Origin: Symbiodinium natans
Lineage: Eukaryota; Sar; Dinophyceae; Suessiales; Symbiodiniaceae
Reading direction: 5' to 3'
Assembly: GCA_905221605.1 (NCBI GenBank)
Contig: CAJNDS010002113.1
Coordinates: 745,001 to 809,000, forward strand
DNA length: 64,000 nt
The notes beneath the pieces are model-generated. The model did no database searches and was not told where the DNA came from. It saw only the letters and a program-made list of their open reading frames with translations. The position numbers and the translations under genes were made by a program. Positions 29,491 through 40,507 of the stretch are shown here, in pieces. The stretch's first letter is position 1. Every line of letters begins with the position of its first letter.

Positions 29491-30220
29491 GCTCGGGCGC
29501 GTTTCGGCCTAAACCGTCAAGCCGATCAGAGTGGCCACGGAAGCCGGCAAAAAAGGGTTGATGGGGATTCATTGGTTCATGTGGAGGTCAAAGGGAGTGC
29601 ATGGAGACTTCGATGTCGGACGGGTGGGGGACATAAACTATAGGGCTGTGAGGGGCTACTAAAAGGTCTTAGGAGGGGTCCATAGGGGTCGATATGGGGG
29701 TGCGCGCTTGCGGTCCGGAATTGGAGGGCCCATGAAAAGGCCAATATCTTGAGGACATGTAGGTTGAGAGGGGTTCGTATAGGGGTGCTGGGAACGAGGG
29801 AGTCATGGGTCGGCCCAACGACCCCAACCATTGGGCTTTCTTGTTTTTTGCTGGTCCGTGCGCAGGCTCAGGAGCTAGCCACTCTTGCGGGCTTCGCTGG
29901 TTGTTTTGGCACGGATGGAACAAGCTAACAAGTACAGCACCAGAGATTGCCCCATGAGCGCCATGAACCTAAATGCCACCCCAGGAGAGCGAATTCTAAG
30001 CAAAATTCAGCGACGACATTGGTGTGGAGGCACCTGAGGCTGAGACGCAAAAAGCACTGGTTTCCAGGGTGCCGGATGATGCACCTACCGACCACGAAGC
30101 ACCCTAAAGTTGCGGATAGCTTCTTTACTGCTTCTTTGCTGTTGCTTCGCTTTGCTGAGTGTCTTGGAGGGCTTCAAGCCACTGGCCACCTTTTTTTCCA
30201 TTTAGAATCGAGAGAGAGTT

Positions 30221-30629
30221 GTGATAAACGCATTCTTCATGACCTGTTGTTTCGAGGGTTTTGCACAAGTTGATGGCTGGCAGAGCCCGGTATGGGCATG
30301 TTGCGCAGTAACTCTGTCGTCAAGGCGTAGGTACCAGCATGCACGTTCCATAATGTTGTGGATTGTTCTGGTGTTCTCAGTTGATTCAGCTGCAGGTGTT
30401 CGGAATGGCCTAAGCGCCTTCTCGAGCTTATCAGTGCACTCCACACCCATGCAGTCTTGGATGCCGAGGAATCCCCGACCAAAAACCTATGTCTGATGGG
30501 TTCGTGACCGTGGGCCAGTGCATCGAGGGCCTTCCTATTGGTGTTTTCGTTTCCTTGCCTGCAGGTAAGGTCTGTGCCCTTCAGCTTTCGCCCAAAGCAC
30601 GGAAGCCATAACCCCAATCCCCACCCCAT
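30221..30629. other. ambiguous coding-like region
   Basis: The minus strand has a 130-codon open frame (30629 to 30237) with sensible composition, for example RKLKGTDLTCRQGNENTNRK. The + strand also has an open 91-codon frame with a hydrophobic segment (IMLWIVLVFSVDSAAG). One may be an exon; I cannot decide which. Confidence 0.3.
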
Positions 30630-31183
30630 TCCCCCAACTTGAATGCGGAGAGCTACTCACAACTCATTCAACCCCATACTTCCAGTAACCAGGCACTTCG
30701 ATTGTTCTCTGCGAGTCGCAAGCGCCGCTCACAAAGAAGACTTCAGAGCTCGGCTCAGGTTTGGGAGTTACTGCTCTGCGCCTTCCTGGCATCATTTTGG
30801 CTGGGTGCGCTCAATGAGCCCGGGGCCTGGATTTGCCTGGTTGTAGGCCCATGTGATTAAACCTTGAGACGGATCCCAAAGCCCTATAAAGTCTGCAAGG
30901 TAGAGTTTTTTGGTGGCTGAGTAGCTGAGATGTGGAGTTTAGGGCTCAAGATTCAATCATATTTCAGCGAGTGCAGGAGTCGGATACCGTGACGCCAGTC
31001 GCTTCAGGCCTCTTGTGGAATCAGGGCATGTGTCCACGCGCCGACGCCGGCTGAGGCCTACGCCCTTTGCACTTGGTCTGCTGAACACTGCCTCTTGGCC
31101 CAGATGCTTCCTAGCGGGCTTGCTTTGAGCTTGAAGTTTCTTTTTTTGGACAGCAGAAGTTCAGCCGCCTGCGAAAGGCATGA

Positions 31184-31345
31184 GCTGAACTTCCGATGTG
31201 GCAAAACATGCTTCGTAGCTCTGTGTTGGCCAAGGATTGGGCCTACAATGAGCTCAACGTGCAGGCAGTATTGGCAGCGATGGGCGTGGGCAACGCCATC
31301 TCTCTTCTCCTGGCTGGATGGTTTTCAGTGGCGTGGCCGAGTTTC
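31184..31345 (+). CDS. membrane-helix exon, probable MFS gene
   Basis: The frame SSVLAKDWAYNELNVQAVLA continues as AMGVGNAISLLLAGWFSVAW. The second half is a clear transmembrane helix with GxGN and AGW features compatible with helix 2 or 3 of a facilitator. It lies between the first-helix exon and the ELLPARQRG exon on the same strand. Splice sites are not resolved. Confidence 0.4.
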
Positions 31346-32404
31346 CCCAGTGCTCCGCATAGGAAACAGCCCGAACCTCTGAGTCCCCACGTGCGATGAT
31401 GCGCCTGAGGACAAGAGTGGCCGGGCCCACGTGATCCGCTGCCTCATTCTGGCGACTGTGAGCTGTGGGTTCTTGGTACAGTCATCCAGGCTGCCGTGGT
31501 CGGGGCGGCTCAACTCTGTTAAACGTCAAGGCTTTATCCGTCTTCGACCACACTGCCCCATAATTGAGGAACATTGCCTCAGAATATAGAACACGGAACC
31601 TGTTGGTTTAAACTACTTTTCTTGGGGAGGTCGGGCTCTTTGGAGACCCCCTGGAGGACCTTGGGGCAGACGCTTTGCGCGCGGTTTCTTCTAGGCCGGG
31701 GGCCTTTCAAACTCCCAAAACCTCAGCGGCAGCTCTCGGCCGAGCTACAGTGTGGGCGCATGTTAGGGTTTTGGGATTGGGTTTAGGGTTTGGGGTTTGG
31801 GGTTTAGGGCTCAGGGTTTAGGGTTTAGGGTTTGCATGCTTGTGGCTGGCATGTGAGGATGCTCAGTCCTATAAGTTTAAAACTCTTGGTGATTACTTCG
31901 GCTTCTGTGTGAGAAGCTAACGGCGCATCGCAAAAGGCCAAGGAGAGAGAGGGAGAGGGAAAGGGCCCCTGCTGGGGGCCCTCCAAACCACGCTCAGCGC
32001 AGGGGGGGCATGCCAGCCCCCTTTCCTCAACCACTGCTAGGCTACGCTCCCCCAGCAAAAAGAGAGGCAGAGCAGAGGGTGGTCCGGGTCCTGGAAGCAC
32101 ATCTTCCTTAGAGATGTAAGCAATGCCGGGGGTGGGAAGAAAGGAGTCTCAAGACGACGCAGTCGGCTGTAATTAATCGACAACGTGTCTTCACGACAGA
32201 TGTTGCCCACCCCCCTCTCCGCCTCTCACATGGAACTCACTACGACTGCACGGCCAACGCCCTAAACCCTTGAGCATTATACTTGTCTAACTCACTCGTA
32301 GTTGTAGAGAATTTAGGAAATGTGATGCCCAAAGTAATCCGCAAATAAGGGTAGTATAAGGAGCGACTCACACGTTTAGGAGAGCTCTTGGTATCTCAGG
32401 CTTC

Positions 32405-32475
32405 AGGTTAGGGTTTAGGGTTTCCGGTTTAGGGCGTATAGGGTTTTAGGGGTTTTTAGGGTTTAGGGTTTAGAA
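32405..32475 (+). repeat. degenerate TTTAGGG tract
   Basis: About seven units with TTTCCGG, GTATAGGG and TTTTTAGGG variants. Confidence 0.8.
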
Positions 32476-32796
32476 GGAGGGGGGAAGGTGGGCGGCGGGG
32501 GCGAGGAGGAGGGGAACTGTACAAGTGCCACCAACACTCATGAGCTGTCTCCATGGGAGTTCTGGCTTAGATTCACATGGGCGTCCGGGGGCATTGCAGC
32601 GGGAAGGGCCCACAAGTGGGCTCGTAGGGGTTTTCTGATTGTGCTTCCTGGCACGGTCAGCACACGAGATTTCAGTTCTCAGAATGAGAGGGACGACAGG
32701 ATGCGAAACAGGGGGTCGCCATGGGACACAACCCGAATGCATTGTAGCGGTAGGAAAAATATATAAATATGTGTAATATGTGTTTAAAAAAATCTA

Positions 32797-32828
32797 TGGA
32801 GAGAGAGAGAGAGAGTGTGTGTGTGTTA
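32797..32828 (+). repeat. (GA)n(GT)n microsatellite
   Basis: AGAGAGAGAGAGAGAG followed by TGTGTGTGTGTG. Confidence 0.95.
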
Positions 32829-33226
32829 AGGCTGAGGCTACAAGATATACTGGGGTCTCTGGGCTTGGTACAGCAGCTCGTGATGCCCAGGGGTGCCTTC
32901 AATCCTGCTGTACAGGAGTGAGGATGGGTCAAACCCCAAACCCTAAACCTTCGCGCCGTAAAGACTCCACAGGTCTCACCTCAGGTGGGCTGCTGGCAGC
33001 CTCTTGGTCTAAAAGCAAAGAGCCCCTCACGTTTCGTAGGCTACCAAAGAAGCCTGCAAGGTTTTTTGGGGAAAAAAACTTGGCTTTTGGTCTTAAGTTA
33101 GGGCCCGTTATTGGGAGGTAGTTGAGATGAGGTCGGTGTCGTTAGTTCTGCGGCCATGTGGCCGCCGCAGGAACGAATCGTGAACTTTGAAAGTGCAGTT
33201 GCCGCGAGAAAGTGCTGTTCGCTGAG

Positions 33227-33329
33227 TATTAGTGGGAAGATGCTTCAGAAGTCCCTCGCACTTGCCGAGGCCATGATCCCACTGGTTGCCGAGCTATTAC
33301 CCGCACGGCAGCGCGGATTCTACCTGACG
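33227..33329 (+). CDS. MFS transporter exon with ELLPARQRG loop
   Basis: The frame SGKMLQKSLALAEAMIPLVA leads into ELLPARQRGFYLT, ending at a GTATGG donor at 33330. An acidic residue, a proline and RG just before the next helix (ExxPxxxRG) is the conserved cytoplasmic loop between helices 4 and 5 of SLC22/SV2-type facilitators. Candidate acceptors are GCTGAG (33226) and ATTAG (33232). This supports the + strand orientation of the transporter. Confidence 0.5.
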
Positions 33330-34287
33330 GTATGGTGTTGTGGGAGGCGCGGGCAACTCGGGAACACAGAAGCGCCCACGTTCCCGGGTCCTGATCATAT
33401 GGATCTTCGCGCCGACCCGCCCTTAGCAGCAATCAAGGATCTCAAGACCCTGGCAACAGCGACTATAAGCGTAACTGATTATAGCCTTATTTAGGGTACT
33501 TATATCCCTACTTCTAATGACCCCTGAACCTCTGTCTAAGTACAAAAGAACGCCTTTTTCAGGCCTGCTGGGGCATTGCTGGCCGTCCTTCTCAGCTGCC
33601 TTCTGCCACGACTGGATTGGACCAGCCGCCTAGAAGAAGCTGGTTAGAAGAAGCTGGATGGCTGAGATGGTAGGTTCAGGGTAGGGGTTGCAGGCTTGTG
33701 AGAATTCAGTGGCTCTTTTTGACGGAGGGGCCTGAAGAGAGGACACGCAAGGAGTGTTGAGATGTGGCAAGTGCTGCAGAAGAATTCTGAACATGCGGGG
33801 TTTTGCTCTTCGAACGGTTGAGCCGCGTTTGTCTCTTGTACAGATTCTTTGTTTTGTCTACCACCCTTGCTTTGTTTGTGGCAACAGTGGAAACACAGCA
33901 AGCGAGCAGGCAAGCTAAGCCAAGTAAGCAAGCAGACAGCGAGTCGCCCCAGCACTGGCTGCCCGAGAGTCGGCCGCGCAAGTGGGAGAAATTCCCAAAA
34001 AACGCAAGCCGAAGTAAGCGATTTGCTGAAGTCCCGCTTTCTCAAGGGTCGTAGCTGCGAGCTAGGTTTCATGAGGCGGTCATGGGGTGGGTGGTGGGGT
34101 GTTGATTGGCGTTTGGCTGTGAGGGTTTCGGGCGCTCACCACTGTGGGTGGTGACTTTTGGCTTTGCTCTTGGCCTTCAGCAGTGCCTAGACGGCCGACA
34201 CCCCCTGCTGCCAAGGGTCCCCCTTGAAGAAAGACATGCTACAAAAGACGCCTAGCTTACTTACGGACGTCGCGCAATTCTCTGCAG

Positions 34288-34411
34288 ATTTCGTGTTCAT
34301 GATGACCGCGCCGGCCGTGGTGGTGTATGTCCTTTGCCGGCTGGATGCAGCTTGGCCTGCCTCCGGGTTCATATCCACGCAGCAAATGGGCTTCGTAAAG
34401 CTTGCAAGCAT
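34288..34411 (+). CDS. membrane-helix exon, probable MFS gene
   Basis: The acceptor TCTCTGCAG is followed by FVFMMTAPAVVVYVLCRLDA in frame, a hydrophobic helix 110 bp upstream of the next CCCTAAA tract and just before the PESPR exon, where helix 6 would be expected. A strong GTATGT donor-like site lies near 34326, so the exon may be only about 40 nt. Confidence 0.4.
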
Positions 34412-34462
34412 CTCTAAGCCAAGCCTCCAAGCTTCAGGGGGGGGAGGTTAGGGGTGCCAACC

Positions 34463-34500
34463 CTCAACCCTAAACCCGAAACCCTAAACCCTAAACCCTT
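34463..34500 (+). repeat. CCCTAAA tract
   Basis: Four units with CAA and CGAA variants, ending 16 bp before the acceptor of the PESPR exon. Confidence 0.9.
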
Positions 34501-34516
34501 TAGTTGCCTGCTTCAG

Positions 34517-34600
34517 CGAGCGCGAGCGTCGAAACCCTTTCGTTGCACCCTCTTGAGGTCATGCCAGAGTCCCCTCGATACCTCTACCTGGCTGGCCGGC
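34517..34600 (+). CDS. MFS transporter exon with PESPR motif
   Basis: The acceptor CTGCTTCAG and donor GTGAGG (34601) bound 84 nt with frame SASVETLSLHPLE then VMPESPRYLYLAGR. PESPRxL followed by GR is the hallmark cytoplasmic motif after helix 6 in sugar-porter/SLC22/SV2 major facilitators; it gives both the strand and the frame. A CCCTAAA tract lies 16 bp upstream of the acceptor and a TTTAGGG tract 13 bp downstream of the donor. This is the best-supported exon of the transporter and of the telomeric-tract pattern. Confidence 0.65.
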
Positions 34601-34613
34601 GTGAGGAAGGCCA

Positions 34614-34680
34614 GGGTTTAGGGTTTAGGGTTTGGGGTTGAGTTATTTCGGGTTAGGGGTTTAGGGGTTTTACCCCTCAG
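34614..34680 (+). repeat. TTTAGGG tract
   Basis: Three perfect units next to the exon, then increasingly altered units (TTTGGGG, TTGAGTTATTTCGGG) away from it. Confidence 0.9.
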
Positions 34681-35978
34681 AGGTTCCGACAAACCCGTCC
34701 CGTGATGTGTTCCTCGTCTTGTGGTTCTAATCCATGCAGTTGGGATTGAAAGCTCCTATGCTTCGAAGCCCTGAAACACTGAACGCCTACAAGTGACTAA
34801 ACGTGAGCATGCTTTCTCATCGACGCAGCAGCACGCCAGTTTTCCCTCGGCATGCTTGGCAGTGGCCTCCTTTGGCACAGCTGGCTCCCTGAGACCTGTC
34901 TCGACCGCCCTCCTGGTCAGTCCTACTTGCCAGTCTCTGTGGGCCTTGCGTCGGGCTGGGGACGTTAAAGTCCCCCTACTGAGGAAGCCTCCGTCTGACA
35001 CATGCTTGGGCGAAAGTTTGGCCGGACACAAGAGATGCAACATGCGGAAGATTGATGGGTTTAGGCTTAGGGCTAACTTGAAACCCGGAACACTTGAAAC
35101 CTAGACCGGCCAACCAACTTCAACTTGAAACCTGGATCCACCCATAGGATATAGGGCTTCAGGGACTGAACCTGTGCATTCAATGCGAATGAGACTTGAT
35201 CCCGGACCCTACATAGACCTAAATGGTTGTGCTTTTTGTAGCTGTTTCTATGTGTAGAAAAGCCGACGATGAACGAAGCGTGGGACTTTGGCGAATACAT
35301 CCCGAGCAGGCTTCGTGACGCTGGCAGAAATGTACGACAAGGTACGTTTCGCACATGGCCTTGGCCTTGACGTGTTGGTATAGCGCCGTGCTAGTTTGCC
35401 GTCCCTTTTCTCTTTCTCTCTCCCGTAATTAAGCGAGTTTTGTTGCAAGAGCCTGTGCTTGTGAGCGTGACTGGAGAGAACTGAGCACGAGCCTGCTGAA
35501 GGGATGCTTGGGGGTTCTTTGAGCGCTTTCCTTTGTGCAGCTCTTTGACAGGAGATGATGTGCCTTCCTTGGGGGCCGGACTCGGTTTCTTTGACGACAT
35601 CCTCTGAGGTCAAGGAGGGTCTCCAGTTGGCAGTTTTGGGATGTTGGGGCATACGCAAATCCTCGCAGCTGCTGCCAAAGGGTCGGCGGTTGAGGTCAAG
35701 AAGTCCAACGGTCAAGAACAGCCACGCTTCCTGAAGTCACCAGCACCTTTTCAGCCTTCCAACCTTTAGCGTCGAAACACAGCAAGCAGACTGTAAGCCA
35801 GCCCTGACTTCCAGATGCTGTCCAGGAGGTCAAGTCCGGTCTTCGATCCCTGGCGCATTCCGACGCAGCGATTACGGCCGCCTGGCCGTGTGTCGTCGGG
35901 GGGTTCTGGCTGTTGGTTCTTGGGTGACGCTGTCGTCGGTGGCGGCGTGGTTGTAGCATTGTTGATGCTGCTAATGTT

Positions 35979-36212
35979 GTGGTCGTGGTGCATGTGGTGG
36001 GTGTGGTGGTGGCCGCCGTTGCGGTTGTGGAGGCAGCGGCTATATCGGCGTTGTTGGTATTGTCGCGCGTCGTACTGTTGTACTTCTTTAGCTTTGTACT
36101 GGTACACATGTACTTGTGCCATCGCAAGAAGAGACGCCAGCGCAGCGCCACAGCACGCGCACGGAAGCATAGCCTTTGGAGCTCCGAGCTTGAAGCTTCC
36201 TTGTCTACTTGA
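35979..36212 (+). other. GTG/TTG-rich repeat with open frames on both strands
   Basis: GTGGTTGTGG-type repeats. The + frame gives a hydrophobic stretch (SALLVLSRVVLLYFFSFVLV) followed by basic residues; the minus frame (35696-36355) gives T-rich repeats. Because simple-repeat bias explains much of both, neither is called as a gene. Confidence 0.35.
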
Positions 36213-36382
36213 GTGATCTTGCGTTGCTCAGACACTTCGCAGTTAGAAGTTGGTAGAGTGCGGGGCTCATGCAGCCCCAGATCAAAGCGTGGTGCCGCCC
36301 ACACTGTGGTTCTCAACTCCTCCCACCCAAGCCTGTGCATGAGCCCAAGACCCATACCTGCATAGCTTGCACATGCCGATGC

Positions 36383-36433
36383 CCTGAACCCTAAACCCTC
36401 AACCCTAAAACCCTAAACCCTCAAACCCTAAAC
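36383..36433 (+). repeat. CCCTAAA tract
   Basis: Six units with CTCAA and CTAAAA variants, ending a few bases before an exon-like island. Confidence 0.9.
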
Positions 36434-36437
36434 TACC

Positions 36438-36541
36438 ATGGCCCTTCTTTGCCCTAAGGCTTGGCTTTGCCTGGTCGTGTTCTTCAGCCATTGCGCTTCA
36501 CAGTGCATGCGGGCCACCCTTCATGATCTTCAGGGGTTTCA
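36438..36541 (+). CDS. exon-like island, hydrophobic
   Basis: The frame MALLCPKAWLCLVVFFSHCA continues as SQCMRATLHDLQGF to a GTGAAA donor at 36542, after which a short TTTAGGG stretch begins. The ATG (in ACCATGG) could be a start with a signal peptide; alternatively this is helix 7 of the transporter, which would be expected soon after the PESPR exon. I cannot choose. It has C-left and G-right telomeric flanks. Confidence 0.45.
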
Positions 36542-36749
36542 GTGAAAAGGGTTTAGGGCCAGGGTTTCGTGAGAGTAATGCTGATGGTCTCCCTAGGAGG
36601 TTTTCTTGGGAAGGCCTGCAGATACAGCTAATGTGGTATCCTGACTAGTGTGAGGCCCCCCCCCCCCCCCCAAACTAAATCCACCCCCGTAATAGTGTCA
36701 AAAAAAGGGACCCCCCCAAACTAATTTTCGGCCCCGGGCCCCCCACCGG

Positions 36750-36818
36750 CTCCTCTTCATTTCCTCTTCGCTCCTCTTCCCTCTCCTCTTCCTCTCCTCT
36801 TCCTTTCCCTCTCCTCTT
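36750..36818 (+). repeat. CTCTTC polypyrimidine tract
   Basis: About 70 bases of CTCCTCTTC-like pyrimidine repeats ending in TTAC, directly upstream of the AAGCTCAGGT tandem. Together they look like a very strong 3' splice-site region. Confidence 0.85.
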
Positions 36819-36825
36819 ACATAAT

Positions 36826-36912
36826 TAAGCTCAGGTAAGCTCAGGTAAGCTCAGATGAGCTCAGCTCAGGTAAGCTCAGGAAAGCTCAGGTAAGCTCAGA
36901 AATTAAAGCTAA
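36826..36912 (+). repeat. AAGCTCAGGT tandem array
   Basis: Eight or nine units of AAGCTCAGGT (10 bp, with shortened or altered units). Each contains CAG/GTAAGC, a consensus acceptor AG and a consensus donor GTAAG back to back. Confidence 0.9.
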
Positions 36913-38076
36913 AGGTAAGAACTCCGACTTGAAGCTGCTCTTCTTTTGCTCTTATCTTTCATCATCTTGTTCTCTTTTTTCTCTCTTCCGAAACCCATGC
37001 CCGAAAAACTTTACTTTATTGTGGGGGGGCAATCGAATTTTTGTCTCCTGAATAATTTTTGGAAAACTTTTCATTATTGAGGGGGTCCAGACTAATCAGG
37101 ATACGACATTATAGGCTGGTGCACGCAACGAGCAGCTCTGACATGTTACTCACTATTTCTTGCCGGCAAAGAAGAGGAGTTCAACACGAGCTGCCCCGAA
37201 AGCTGAGCCCAACTGTGTAGCATTGCGCACTCGCAGGCCTGGATACCCACGATCCTGGCAACTGGCTCGCCGCACCAGTCTCCGGTGATGCTGCTGGCAC
37301 TGTCCTTGCTGCAGGCAATATGGGGCTTACGAAACTAAGGGGCCTGTAATGACAGTGCCTCAGCTGCTCAGATACAGAGACAGCGCCGTGTAATGTAGAC
37401 CCCCGAAGACTAGGATTCCCTTCCCTTTATGGAGTCTAAAAGGCGTATGAGCTTTCTTGTGCCGATGCAGCCCCAGCCTTTGCGCAGCTTTCAAAAGCTG
37501 GGTGCCTCCAGCTCAAAGCCATTGTGGGGTGTAGTCTTACAGCCCACTTGTCCCTAAAGCCCTATAAACCCCAAGCACATTTAGAAGAGATCTATCTGCC
37601 TATGCCTACGACAGGCAGTCAACAAAATCTCGAGCCCTAAGTGGGCCCTAAGCTCCAAATCCGAAACCTCTTCCAAAGTTGACAGTCACGTGTCTTGTTC
37701 CCTACAGCGCGACTACTGGTCAGCTAGGCGGATGGTAACAAACATCCGAAACCCGAGCCATACAGAGACGAGCGCTCCCCGTCCTGCAGCAAGGCGTAGG
37801 CGTAGACCTCGGCTCCCACAAATGACTTGCTTATGGGTTGGGGGCAATTGACTAAATATATAGACCACAGACCCGGCAACTGCCGGGGCCGGTTTTTGTT
37901 TCTGAGATTTGTGGGGGGGGAGGGGGGGGGGGGGTGGGCAGCTGTGACCGCGACACAGGTAAGTCCGAAACTTGGTAGCCCCGTTGGTCTAGGGCACCCA
38001 GAAGATGTGAGGTTTCCCGGGCCCCTATAGCACCTTCTTGTGAGCAGTTCCAGGGCTGGCACCTGGCACATGTTGC

Positions 38077-38108
38077 AGGGATACCCTAAACCCTAAGCCC
38101 GAAACCCA
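38077..38108 (+). repeat. short CCCTAAA tract
   Basis: Three units with AAGCCCGAAACCC variants, ahead of an exon-like island. Confidence 0.8.
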
Positions 38109-38138
38109 TATCGCAGGCAGAAGATCCCAAGCCACCAG

Positions 38139-38228
38139 CATCGGGCCTCTCTCTGCTCAGCGCGGGACCGAATCTGGATCGACACCTGGTGATGGTCGCA
38201 GCGCAGGGCTACATGCGCCTTGGCTTTG
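38139..38228 (+). CDS. exon-like island, unknown or MFS
   Basis: The acceptor AAGCCACCAG is followed by ASGLSLLSAGPNLDRHLVMV and AAQGYMRLGFG, then a GTATCA donor at 38229. The protein-like frame lies 30 bp after a CCCTAAA tract. It could be the region around helix 9-10 of the transporter, but no diagnostic motif is present. Confidence 0.45.
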
Positions 38229-39254
38229 GTATCAAGGGGCTCCATAAGGGGCCGCTACTAGAGGTGCTAGTAGTAGAGTAGGTAGCCTTTAACCTTTTTG
38301 GCTAGTGTAATCGCCTCAGAATCCCCCGGGTTACTGGACAACTAGGAGGTTCATTCTCTCTGGTGGACAAGACAAGGCTGGAGGTCTGCGGCATCGTGCT
38401 ATGTGCCGCCATCTCCTTTGTGGCCCGGCTTCGTAACAGTGCCACAGTGTGTGGTCGAGGCTTGGCAGGCCAGGATGTGGTTCAACCCGGCATCAGCAAG
38501 AGCCGGAGCGCCATCTGCGCGTCGGGAGGAGGACAGTCCCTCAAAAAAATAAAGTAAGAAAGAAAGTACGAAAGAAAGAAAGCAACAACAGAGACAGAGA
38601 GAGAGTTGGTACCGGTGTTGTGCTTGCGTGTTTCCGGGGGGATAGCTGGTCCATCAGCCTGCTTTTCATCCAAATCCGCATTGAGCACGTCAGAAGGACT
38701 GCCAAGCGAAAATGCAGGGGTTACTGTTGGGCGGCTAGTAGTGTGAAGATCGGGGGCAAACCCTATCATGCCGCCCAAAAACTCTGACATTGGCTAGCAA
38801 GTAGCTGCCTTGCTCCGCATAAAAGGCGTCGGGTCCTTAGTGGGGGCTTTGTAGAAGTTGTAGTCATGGGCCCGGAGGGGGGTTCGAAAAAGGAGAGCGG
38901 CAACACACTGAATAGAGAGACAGTTGAAGTCTTGGCCTCCCTCCCTCGTGGGTCCGCGGTACGGGTAGCTGCGGTGTCTGGGGGGAGCCTTGGGGGAAGG
39001 CGAATCTCCATGCCCCCACCTGAGCACCCATCATTTCCTGAGATAGGAAAGCTGGGTAGGGGGGGGGAACACCAAAGCATCCCTCAGTGGTAGTCTGCCT
39101 CCTGCCCGGACTTCCTACCAGGATGCACAGCTCGGCGAGGACTCTGAAGCTAGAGGTCCTTTCTAAACCTTCCTTTGACATCCTGAACTGTAGCGGGCAC
39201 CGCCACCAACACTAGCAACACTCCACTCGAAACGTTCTCGAAAGCTCTGCACAG

Positions 39255-39345
39255 CCTTGAGGCTCTAACACGGCGGCTCCTCGTGCGGGGCGCCCTCTTC
39301 GCAGCGGCTGTGCTCGCCGTCGGGGCGACGCTAGCAGAGCGCCGA
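39255..39345 (+). CDS. membrane-helix exon, possible MFS gene
   Basis: The acceptor CTGCACAG is followed by SLEALTRRLLVRGALFAAAV and LAVGATLAE. An RR just before an alanine-rich helix is common before helix 8 in facilitators. The opposite strand also has an open frame. Assignment to the transporter is tentative. Confidence 0.35.
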
Positions 39346-39399
39346 AACATGCGGCTCGGTTGGCGAGGCGTTGTGTCGTGCGTGGATCATACAGGTGCC

Positions 39400-40476
39400 C
39401 AAATGGCCCAAATATTTACCAGCATCATCCATCGTTTTTCCCAATGCATTTTCAAGTTAACTTGTCCTGACTTCAAGGATATAAAAACTTAGTGCCATTT
39501 ATGGGTACTTTCTGAGGCTCAGAAAACTCAAAATCAAGATGTCAGATGCTCAGGTGGCTGACTGCTGGACCCTTGTTTGGGTTGGCACTCATTGCCAATT
39601 CCGCGGTATCGAACTTTCTGCTTGCTCGGGCCCCAGCCAAAGTTGGAGTGTGCTGAAATCGGCGTGAGATGGCGTGAGTATCACCAATGTCTGTATGATG
39701 TCCATGGGGTTGGCTTGAATCCTAAAGCCTTAAGCCCTAACTCCCCCGAACCCCTCACAACACAAGAACATGAATAAGCCCACCTCCTTAGCCCGTACCT
39801 CTTAAGCCTCCGTAAGCATGCCCCTGTGTGATTTTTTGGGGGGCCCAGGACAGCTTTTCGGAGGTGCTTGCTTGCTTGCGTCCCTGGCTGCTCTCCGAGG
39901 TGTTTGCTTGCGAACGATTCCCCACATCTTCGAGGCGCCAGCCTGTGTTCTCGAAAAAGGGGATTCTGCGCTTGCTTGTGCTCTATGAGGTTTCTCAGCG
40001 GCTGTGTTGCCGCCACAGTGGTACAAGGTCTGTGTCTTGCTTCGGGGAGGGCAGGAGAAGGAGAAGCCTCATTCTTGCGACAGACTGTAAGATCCTTCTG
40101 TATCCACGTTACCTTCAAGCACTGTGTCAGCTTTCGCAATGTTTCAGTCATACTTGGCAAGCGTGTGTGTGGCCTTTGAACAAGCTTACAACACCTCAGC
40201 ACAGCAGATGGTAGCAGGGGCAGCTGCAATCGTCCTCAACACTGCCACAAAGTACTTGTAAGGGTCTCCTTTTCAAATTCGGTTAGTGCCTCGCTGGAGA
40301 ATCATCTCCATTGTTGCTGTGCGAGCTGGCTGTGGCGCTGTAGTCGGTCGATCACAATAGTTGCATAATACTTTGTGCGGCTGCATCCAGTGGTGACACG
40401 GGTGTGTGCCCTTCAGGGTCCCAGAAGATTGCCCAGACAGATGCAGCAACCAACAATCAGGCAGCTGATCGGGTAC

Positions 40477-40507
<31 letters not shown>

